This document shows, piece after piece, positions 1 to 5,951 of a DNA stretch of 6,753 nucleotides. The DNA is from Alphaproteobacteria bacterium. Its GTDB lineage: Bacteria > Pseudomonadota > Alphaproteobacteria > UBA8366 > JADFVY01. Position 1 is the stretch's first letter; each line of letters opens with the position of its first letter. The notes beneath the pieces were generated by a model. The model ran no database searches. It was not told the DNA's origin and saw nothing but the letters and a program-made list of their open reading frames with translations. The translations under genes and the position numbers were made by a program. The DNA lies in assembly GCA_029881615.1 (NCBI GenBank), contig JAOUMF010000121.1, positions 1-6,753 on the forward strand, read 5' to 3'.

Positions 1-3000
1 CACCGTCGCGGAATCATCGACAGCGGTCGGCGGTACGAGCACCGCGGTGACCGTTACCGTAACCGTGGCAACGGCATCCGGGGTCAACGGGTCACCATCG
101 CTTACCGAGTACTGGAAGCTGTCGACACCGACAAATCCCGCATTCGGCCGATAGGTAAGTCTGCCCTGCCCGTTGTTATACGACACCGTGCCATTGGCCG
201 GCCCATCACCGAAGAGACTGACCCTCAGTGTATCACCGTCCGCATCGCCGTCATTGAGCAAGATGGTATCGGCCACCAACAGCACCAGATCCGTGTCCTG
301 CATCGTTTCGTAGGCGTCGTCGCCCGCGAAGGGTGCGTCGGGACGGGCCGTCACCGTGATGGTGACGGTGGCGACGTTGCTGTTCGTTACCAGGCCCGCA
401 TCGGTGGTGTGGTAGGTAAACGTCGCGGTGCCGCTATAGTTGGCCGCCGGCGTATAGACGAACGAGCCATCCGCGGCGAGCGCGACAGCCCCCGCTTCCG
501 GTGCAACATTTGCATCCAGAACCGCGGTATCGCCCGGCTGCACCGTGTCATTGCCGAGCACGCCCGGCGCCGCAACCGTAAGCACGATATCCTCGTAACC
601 CGACGGATAAACGTCGTCGGCCGCGAACATCACCGGCGGAGCCTCGACGGTTATGGAAACCGTTGCTGCCGTCGCCTGCAGACCGTCACTCACTTCATAG
701 GTAAAGCTGTCGGGCCCTACATATCCGGCGGCCGGTGTGTAGATGAACCCGCCATTGCCATACCAGGTCAGCGTGCCGTTGGTCGTTCCGCTGACGAGGG
801 AAATCGTCATCGGATCGCTTTCAGGATCGGAATCGTTGACCAGCACGCCTGGGGGCGGAACCGTCAGCGCCGTATCCCGAATCGTGACATAGGCGTCGGC
901 ACCCGCGATCGGCGCGCCGTTGACCGTAATCGTCACGGTCGCAAGCGAGTCCAGGGTTCCGGCATCGCCATCGCTCGCCGCATACTGGAAGCTGTCGCTA
1001 CCATAGAACGGCGCATTAGGCGTGTAGGTGAACGAACCGTCCGGCCCCAAGGCCAAAGTACCGTTGGCAGGGTCACTTACCCATACCGCCGTCAACGCCT
1101 GACCGTCCGGCTCGATATCGTTGCCCAGTACGCCAGGCGCGGTAAGCACCAGCGCCGTGCCCTGAGTCGTCGAATATGTGTCGTCGGCCGCCACCGGCGC
1201 GTCGTTATTCACCGGATTCACGGTGATCGTGACGCTGGCGACATTGCTTTCGCCGCCGATGCCATCGATCTTCTTGTAGGTGAATACGGCGGCGCCATAG
1301 AAATTAAGTGCCGGCGTATAAACGAACGAGCCATCGGGAGCGAGTACTACATTGCCCGCAGCCGCCGGAACATTGGCAACCAGAACCGCGGTCTCGCCCG
1401 GTAACGGCGTATCGTTTCCGAGCACTCCAGGCGCCAGAACGTTGAGCGCCACGTCCTCGTCGGTCGCGTAGGCGTCGTCGGCCGCAAACAGTGCCGGCGG
1501 CGCATCAACCGTGATCGTGACGATCGCGGACGAAGTCAAGAGGCCAGGATCACTCGCGGTATACTCGAAACTGTCGATACCGCTGAACGCCGGATTCGGC
1601 GTGTAGGTAATGGTATTGTCCGGGTTAACCACCGCCGAACCATTTGCCGGCGCAACGGATACGGCAGCCGTCAGCATATCGCCATCAATATCCGTATCAT
1701 TGCCCAAGACGTTTAGTATGACCGCCGTCTCATATGGCGTCGCGCCGCTGTCGGCAACCGCAACAGGCGCATCGTTAACCGGATTCACGGTGATCGTAAC
1801 GCTGGCGAGGTTGCTGTACCGCACCCCGTCCGTCGTTCTGTAAGTGAACGTAGCCGAGCCATTAAAGTCAGGCACTGCCGCGTAGCTGAATGAACCGTCG
1901 GCATTGAGCGTCACCGCGCCCGCAGCCGCGGCAACGTTATCGATAAGGGTCGCCACTTCACCCGTATTCGGCAAATCGTTACCGAGAACGCCGTCGAGCG
2001 CCGCAACGGCGAGACCGGCATCCTCATCGGTCGAATAGGCGTCGTCCGTCGCGACCAGCGGATCGGACACGGCAGCGACCAGGTAAGCCAGCATGCCACC
2101 AGGCCCGGCACCGTTGTTGGTCAGGTCACCCATCCCGTCGACCAGCGGATATTCGCCGGCCTGCGGCGTGACGATCGCATCCCTTGTCGAACCGGCCGGC
2201 ACCAGAAGCGAATGCTGGTTTCGCGCGAACGGGTATTTGTTACCGTCCTCTGCCACCACATTCATGCGCAGCCCCAAGGCGGTCGGCACGTGGTTCTGCA
2301 ATCCCGCATTCACAAACCGCAGCAGCGCCGTTTGATCCGCGATCAAGGGAATCTGGTTCGAGACGGGGTCCGCCGGATCATACGGCGTTCCGTTGATAAG
2401 GAAAAATTTCGGCTGGTAATCGAAAGTACTGGTAACCGCCAGTCCCGTCCCATAAGTGCCGCCGGCAACAGCCGCATGCAGCGCCGGGTCGATCTCGCTA
2501 TATACCAGCATCGCGTCATTGTTATAGGGAACACCGGGATAGGCTTCGCCGATACCGCTGTCTTTGGACATGCCGCCATAGAGGCCCATCTGCACCTGCA
2601 CCTGGGGCATCGTCCCCGAACGATAGAGTTGGGTGCCCGGCGCCAGATTGCTCCAGCTATATGTGCCCTGCAGCCCCGGCATCGTCTCGTGTGTAACCGA
2701 GCGTATGCGCATGGTTGTGTTCGTGCGTCCGCCGGTGATGCCAGGCAAATTGGCCTCGGGAGTCGCGCCATCGGGCTCTACCCAGACCGGCGAGAGCGGC
2801 GCGACCTGCCCTGGAATTACCAGGGACGTCGGAACCGGCAGATCGTTGGTCAAATGGATGTTAAGCGCCGGATCCGCGGAATCGACGGTGATCCGGGGGC
2901 CGGGCACGCTGGGGGTCTCCAGCCCGGTCCAGACGCAGCCGGCGTCATATGGAACCGTGGCATATCCCCACATCGGGATGGCGGTTCCGCCAGGCCCTGC

Positions 3001-3132
3001 ATAGTCGGCGCTGAAGGGCATCGCCCGCAAACAGACATCCTTCGCGGTGGCCGTGCCAGCCATCAGAGTAAGGGCTGCGGCAACCAGAATGCTGCCTCCT
3101 GCTACCCTTCTGAAATTCGAAAATTTAGTCAT
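1..3132 (-). CDS. Secreted cupredoxin-like protein with tandem Ig-like repeats (MCO-C), 3' end outside window
   Basis: The frame is open from ATG at 3132 to the window edge (1044 codons, no stop), so the C-terminus is missing. A Shine-Dalgarno site sits 9 nt before the ATG. Residues 1-30 are a Sec signal peptide (Arg pair, hydrophobic core, probable cleavage after TATA). Residues about 31-190 form a first cupredoxin-like domain (MWGYA at 54-58, PVPTSLVIPG at 99-108, YRSGT at 170-174). Residues about 235-355 form a second one (PKFFLING from 241, PGGM ending at M347). Both have the multicopper oxidase fold signature, but the copper histidines are absent: YRSG stands where YHSH is usual, and NHVPTALG (N280, H281) replaces HPxHxHG. 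From residue 357 onward there are seven complete tandem Ig/cadherin-like repeats and the start of an eighth. This is the last gene seen of the operon, 32 bp after MCO-B. A structural or anchoring role in a copper protein complex is inferred; enzymatic activity of its own is unlikely. Confidence 0.93.
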   Translation of the reverse strand, partial: MTKFSNFRRVAGGSILVAAALTLMAGTATAKDVCLRAMPFSADYAGPGGTAIPMWGYATVPYDAGCVWTGLETPSVPGPRITVDSADPALNIHLTNDLPVPTSLVIPGQVAPLSPVWVEPDGATPEANLPGITGGRTNTTMRIRSVTHETMPGLQGTYSWSNLAPGTQLYRSGTMPQVQVQMGLYGGMSKDSGIGEAYPGVPYNNDAMLVYSEIDPALHAAVAGGTYGTGLAVTSTFDYQPKFFLINGTPYDPADPVSNQIPLIADQTALLRFVNAGLQNHVPTALGLRMNVVAEDGNKYPFARNQHSLLVPAGSTRDAIVTPQAGEYPLVDGMGDLTNNGAGPGGMLAYLVAAVSDPLVATDDAYSTDEDAGLAVAALDGVLGNDLPNTGEVATLIDNVAAAAGAVTLNADGSFSYAAVPDFNGSATFTYRTTDGVRYSNLASVTITVNPVNDAPVAVADSGATPYETAVILNVLGNDTDIDGDMLTAAVSVAPANGSAVVNPDNTITYTPNPAFSGIDSFEYTASDPGLLTSSAIVTITVDAPPALFAADDAYATDEDVALNVLAPGVLGNDTPLPGETAVLVANVPAAAGNVVLAPDGSFVYTPALNFYGAAVFTYKKIDGIGGESNVASVTITVNPVNNDAPVAADDTYSTTQGTALVLTAPGVLGNDIEPDGQALTAVWVSDPANGTLALGPDGSFTYTPNAPFYGSDSFQYAASDGDAGTLDSLATVTITVNGAPIAGADAYVTIRDTALTVPPPGVLVNDSDPESDPMTISLVSGTTNGTLTWYGNGGFIYTPAAGYVGPDSFTYEVSDGLQATAATVSITVEAPPVMFAADDVYPSGYEDIVLTVAAPGVLGNDTVQPGDTAVLDANVAPEAGAVALAADGSFVYTPAANYSGTATFTYHTTDAGLVTNSNVATVTITVTARPDAPFAGDDAYETMQDTDLVLLVADTILLNDGDADGDTLRVSLFGDGPANGTVSYNNGQGRLTYRPNAGFVGVDSFQYSVSDGDPLTPDAVATVTVTVTAVLVPPTAVDDSATV
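1212..1248. repeat. Direct DNA repeat, copy 1, at the R3/R4 junction
   Basis: This stretch matches 1779-1815 at 34 of 37 positions, including an uninterrupted 19-base run ccggattcacggtgatcgt. It encodes the closing SNVASVTITVNPV strand of repeat R3. The two copies are 567 bp (189 codons) apart, which is one A plus one B repeat unit. They look like a trace of a duplicated A-B block. Confidence 0.85.
1779..1815. repeat. Direct DNA repeat, copy 2, at the R1/R2 junction
   Basis: Partner of 1212-1248, with three mismatches in 37 bases. It encodes the closing SNLASVTITVNPV strand of repeat R1. Its spacing from copy 1 is a multiple of three, so recombination between them would add or remove whole protein repeats in frame. 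Confidence 0.85.
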
Positions 3133-3141
3133 TGCTCGGTT

Positions 3142-3146
3142 CTCCT
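3142..3146 (-). promoter_or_regulatory. Ribosome binding site of MCO-C
   Basis: AGGAG on the minus strand (within TTAGGAGAA), 9 nt before the ATG at 3132. It fixes that start, and the signal peptide follows directly. Confidence 0.85.
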
Positions 3147-3164
3147 AATCCCTGATGGCGACCC

Positions 3165-4562
3165 TTACGGAATCGGTGTTCCTGGCGGTTCAAGCACGAA
3201 CATGGTCATCATGCCGCCCGGGAACACATCGAAATTGGCCAGCTCTTTTTCGTTGTGGCTATGCCACATGAAGTGATACCCGCCGTTGAAGTTCAGGCCG
3301 CCCTCGCCAGGTGGCAAGGCGTCGTCATGCCCGAGAAACGGACTACCGCTATAGAAACCGCCGAATGCCAGATCCAGCAGCCCCGGTAGCGTCACGGGGA
3401 ACGGCTTGCCGTGGTCGGCACAATATTCCCAGGTAACATCGTGGAAGCCGTCGCCATCGGCATATCCGTTGCCGTTTCCGTCGGCCGTGACCATTCCGGT
3501 ATCGTTGTTCACCACGTCGTCCGCATTAAATTGATCGGACGTGCAGGTGCCATGTTCGTAACCGGCACCCGTGCCATAGATGTCCCAGCCCATGCCTTCG
3601 CCGGTCCACTGGAAGATCGAATCCATGGTGCCGCCGGGCACGATGCTGATCGTGAAATCTGAATAGGCGAGATCGGCGCCGGCACCAGGACCGCTTGCCA
3701 GAAGCCGGCCGTCCTGTGCGATTACCGTTGAGTTCTCGCCATGCGCATGCAGCGGATGCATGTCGTTGCCCATGCCGATGATCCGCATCAGAATGCGATC
3801 ACCCGGCTTGCCCCGCACGAAACTGCCATAAGGCTGATACGGGAATAGCGGGTAACTGGACGGAAACAATGTATCGGGAGCGGTACGACCGTTCACGAAC
3901 CAGTAGGTTGGCCTGAAATTGCTGGTATCGATCGCCGCGAAATCCGCCGGCGTCACGGCCAGTTCCGCTGCTTCATGGATGCGATGATCCATTTCGCTCA
4001 ACATGAACATATATTCGTGGTCGTAGCGGCTGTCCGGGTGCCCATAGGCGGTCCGGTTGGAAATGGCATCGTACCCCGCCGGGCGCACGATCAATGCGCC
4101 GGCAAGGCCCATATCAACCTGCAAGTCAGGCCGCGTACCGCTGCGATAGGTATAGGTACCCGGGTTCGAGGCGGTAAATGTATATGTCACCACGTCGCCC
4201 GGACCGGTGCTTTCCTGTGTCAAACTGCCCGCGGCGCCACCCGTCGCGGTTACCCCCTCAAGTCCCGGGAAGACGATGGAGGTGGGCACTGGCAGGGTAT
4301 TCGTCAGATTGACAGTGACGGTGTCACCCTCGTTCACGATGAGGGTCGGCCCCGGATACTGCATTTCCGCACCCGTTCCATAGCCCCAGGTATAAAGGCT
4401 GCCCCCGTCCGCGCTGGTAATATAGCCGGTGCTCGCAGTCAGGTTGAATGAGGTGCCGGTCTCGCCTGGAATGATCGCCTGGGCCCTCGCGACCCCCGGT
4501 GCAAGCAAACCGACGAGCACTGCAACGGCTAACGCCCTGCTGGCAAAATCTGTTCTGTACAT
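3165..4562 (-). CDS. Secreted two-domain multicopper-oxidase-like protein (MCO-B), copper ligands in domain 2 only
   Basis: A 465-residue protein with a Sec signal peptide (probable cleavage after ARA, residues 26-28). Domain 1 (about 30-165) has the cupredoxin pattern YPGPTLIVNEGD (69-80) and LPVPTSIVFPG (90-100), but the usual HWHG is replaced by VFPG and the usual YHSH by YRSG (139-142), so it cannot hold a trinuclear cluster half. Domain 2 (about 215-460) retains HPLHAHG (269-275) and WHSH (433-436), ending in PGGMM (448-452). The HCHxxxH motif of multicopper oxidases reads HSHNEKE: the type 1 cysteine is Ser435 and the following histidine is Glu440. Type 2/3 ligands H272, H274, H434 and H436 remain. 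The two His motifs are about 160 residues apart, against about 70 in laccase-type enzymes such as CotA; the insertion includes C340, C381 and an Asp/Asn/Gly-rich calcium-loop-like stretch (361-372). It lies 29 bp after MCO-A and 32 bp before MCO-C. The protein is probably a partner subunit rather than an enzyme alone (inference). Confidence 0.95.
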   Translation of the reverse strand: MYRTDFASRALAVAVLVGLLAPGVARAQAIIPGETGTSFNLTASTGYITSADGGSLYTWGYGTGAEMQYPGPTLIVNEGDTVTVNLTNTLPVPTSIVFPGLEGVTATGGAAGSLTQESTGPGDVVTYTFTASNPGTYTYRSGTRPDLQVDMGLAGALIVRPAGYDAISNRTAYGHPDSRYDHEYMFMLSEMDHRIHEAAELAVTPADFAAIDTSNFRPTYWFVNGRTAPDTLFPSSYPLFPYQPYGSFVRGKPGDRILMRIIGMGNDMHPLHAHGENSTVIAQDGRLLASGPGAGADLAYSDFTISIVPGGTMDSIFQWTGEGMGWDIYGTGAGYEHGTCTSDQFNADDVVNNDTGMVTADGNGNGYADGDGFHDVTWEYCADHGKPFPVTLPGLLDLAFGGFYSGSPFLGHDDALPPGEGGLNFNGGYHFMWHSHNEKELANFDVFPGGMMTMFVLEPPGTPIP

Positions 4563-4570
4563 GGTGGTTA

Positions 4571-4575
4571 CTCCT
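4571..4575 (-). promoter_or_regulatory. Ribosome binding site of MCO-B
   Basis: AGGAG on the minus strand (within GCAGAGGAGTAA), 8 nt before the ATG at 4562. It supports this start, which is followed by a normal signal peptide. Confidence 0.85.
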
Positions 4576-4591
4576 CTGCCTGGCGGGCCGT

Positions 4592-5938
4592 TCAGTTGAC
4601 GACGATCTCGGTCATCATGCCGCCGAGATCCTCCTGGTTGTTGCTCAGGAAATTCAGGTTTGTCGTATAGAGCAGGTAAGTGCCCGGCGCGACGCCGGTC
4701 GTATCGATGATGGCATCGACCGATTCACCACCACCCAACGTGACCGACGCGGTCTCGTAATACAGGTCGTGGTTGGCGGGATTGGTATCGCCGCGCCCAC
4801 GCAGCAGGCGCGAGCCCTTGCCGACAATCTTCATCTTCAGCCCCATCACGGCCAGGGTGTAATAGTTGGTAACGTTCAGGTTCGAGATCCTGAGCAGGAT
4901 CTTTTGCCCGGCATTCGCCTGGATCAGAGAGCTGATCTTCTGCGTGAAATCGCCGTTGCCATTGTCGATCTCGTTGGCGGGATCGCCATCCGCCGGGATC
5001 ACCGTATCGGGATAACCACGACCGTTGAGCATCGCGTAATTATCCCGCATTTCGGCAAAAGGCAGCGGCTGCACCGTCTCGCTGGCGGTATGGAAATTGC
5101 CGTCGAAGGAACTGATCTGGATCGGGTATTCAACGTCATAGCGCGTCGATCCGTCCTGGTCGTTGTAGACGTATTTGTCGCCAACGGTGGGATCGTCGTA
5201 CGCCGCCCCCGCGTCGGGATTCGAATGCAGGTAGTCGCCCAGCATCGTTCCGTCGGGCAACCGGTTCTGCGCGGGCCGGACGTAAAGATTCCCCAGCATA
5301 CCCATCTGCATATGTTCGGTCGCCTCGAAATGGCAGTGGTACATGTAGGTACCGGGCCGGACATTATTGTAGAAATAGGTGAGCGAGGCCCCTTCATTGA
5401 TCGCGATGCTGGCGTCGGGAACACCGTCGAAGATAGACGATGCATTGGGGAAGCCGTGATAATGCACGGTATGCCCGTCGAACAGGTCAGGCCGAACGAT
5501 CATGCCGGGATTGGTCAGCGTCAGGAACAGGCGATCGCCTTCGTCGAGGGCAATGGTCGGCGATGACGAGTTTGCCCGCAACAGACCGTTCTCAACCACC
5601 GTATTTCCGGCGGCGTCCGTATATTCGATCGTGTTCTTCGCTTTCCCACCGCCGGTGGCGGGTTCGCCGTCCACTTTGAACGTGTAGTCGGTATGATCGG
5701 TAAAGCCGAACATATAGAGTCGTGAATCGTCCCCCATCTTGGCGAAGCCGTCACTGGCCGTGAAATGCAGGCATTTGTAACTGGACTTGATACCGACCCC
5801 GGGTTCCGTAGCGTCAAAATCGGTCGGCCAGTCCGGACATTGCACATTGACTTCCGCCGCGGCGGGCGCCGCGAGGCCAAGAGCCATCGCCGCCGCGCCC
5901 ATCAGGATGAAAGAGCCGTTCTGTGTTTTGGCTTTCAT
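4592..5938 (-). CDS. Secreted two-domain multicopper-oxidase-like protein (MCO-A), copper ligands in domain 1 only
   Basis: A 448-residue protein. Residues 1-29 are a Sec signal peptide (LAAPAAA then EVN). After a region with C34 and C56 (possible disulfide), domain 1 (about 70-222) contains DGHTVHYHGFPNA (154-166) and PGTYMYHCHFEATEHMQMGM (195-214). By analogy with laccases and NirK these give type 1 ligands H156, C202, H209 and axial M214, plus trinuclear-cluster half ligands H159, H161, H201 and H203. The loop between HCH and the next His has five residues instead of the usual three. Domain 2 (about 270-448) keeps the fold (KILLRISN at 346-353, GTYLLY at 419-424, GGMM at 439-442) but has no His at the ligand positions: NYYTLAVMG (358-366) replaces HPxHxHG and YTTN replaces HCH. 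This resembles two-domain oxidases with type 1 copper in domain 1, but it lacks the second half of the trinuclear cluster. It starts 11 bp after the beta-helix gene. Substrate is not readable from the sequence. Confidence 0.95.
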   Translation of the reverse strand: MKAKTQNGSFILMGAAAMALGLAAPAAAEVNVQCPDWPTDFDATEPGVGIKSSYKCLHFTASDGFAKMGDDSRLYMFGFTDHTDYTFKVDGEPATGGGKAKNTIEYTDAAGNTVVENGLLRANSSSPTIALDEGDRLFLTLTNPGMIVRPDLFDGHTVHYHGFPNASSIFDGVPDASIAINEGASLTYFYNNVRPGTYMYHCHFEATEHMQMGMLGNLYVRPAQNRLPDGTMLGDYLHSNPDAGAAYDDPTVGDKYVYNDQDGSTRYDVEYPIQISSFDGNFHTASETVQPLPFAEMRDNYAMLNGRGYPDTVIPADGDPANEIDNGNGDFTQKISSLIQANAGQKILLRISNLNVTNYYTLAVMGLKMKIVGKGSRLLRGRGDTNPANHDLYYETASVTLGGGESVDAIIDTTGVAPGTYLLYTTNLNFLSNNQEDLGGMMTEIVVN

Positions 5939-5946
5939 GGTTCTGT

Positions 5947-5951
5947 CTCCT
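5947..5951 (-). promoter_or_regulatory. Ribosome binding site of MCO-A, overlapping the upstream stop codon
   Basis: AGGAG on the minus strand, 8 nt before the ATG at 5938. It overlaps the TAG stop (5952-5950) of the preceding gene, an arrangement that favours translational coupling between the beta-helix protein and MCO-A. Confidence 0.85.

Larger units (their letters stand above)
1..2064 (-). repeat. Array of tandem ~95-residue Ig/cadherin-like protein repeats (at least seven)
   Basis: Each unit opens with a DD-Y/DED-like motif, has a GVLGND or similar turn, a YTPxxxFxGxDSFxY-type strand pair and ends in VTITV. Units (residues; bases): R1 357-454, 1771-2064; R2 455-543, 1504-1770; R3 544-644, 1201-1503; R4 645-739, 916-1200; R5 740-830, 643-915; R6 831-932, 337-642; R7 933-1033, 34-336; R8 begins at 33 and runs off the edge. 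The sequence pattern fits the tandem-95 / bacterial Ig (Big_9, cadherin-like) group, whose members build extended stalks on secreted and surface proteins, often calcium-stiffened; Asp-rich turns such as GNDTDIDGD and NDGDADGDT fit calcium binding. Units fall into two classes: A (R1, R3, R6) and B (R2, R4, R5, R7). Confidence 0.92.

Noticed and set aside
409..1404. Long plus-strand open frame (331 codons) opposite the Ig-repeat array
   Set aside because: Its product is Arg/His/Gly-rich with no recognisable domain, and it lies antisense to repeats whose codon pattern keeps the opposite frame free of stops. The minus-strand product has clear repeated protein structure.
1..2064. CRISPR array or other non-coding repeat
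   Set aside because: The periodicity is about 270-306 bp, diverged, and entirely explained by in-frame protein repeats.
2212..3276. Long plus-strand open frame (354 codons) opposite the MCO-C N-terminus
   Set aside because: It is antisense to a signal peptide plus cupredoxin sequence, spans a gene boundary with its ribosome binding site, and its product has low-complexity Arg/Gly composition with no motif.
3165..4562. MCO-B as a stand-alone laccase
   Set aside because: The type 1 cysteine is Ser435, the second type 1 His is Glu440, and domain 1 has no cluster histidines, so a complete catalytic centre cannot be formed within the protein.
4499..5566. Long plus-strand open frame (355 codons) opposite MCO-A
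   Set aside because: The minus strand here encodes intact copper motifs. The plus-strand product is a Val/Ile/Arg/Gly-rich shadow without domain signature.
4592..5938. MCO-A as a copper nitrite reductase (NirK)
   Set aside because: Type 1 ligands in domain 1 resemble NirK, but the HCH motif and HxxHxH pattern are those of oxidases, and domain 2 lacks the His that NirK uses to complete its type 2 site.
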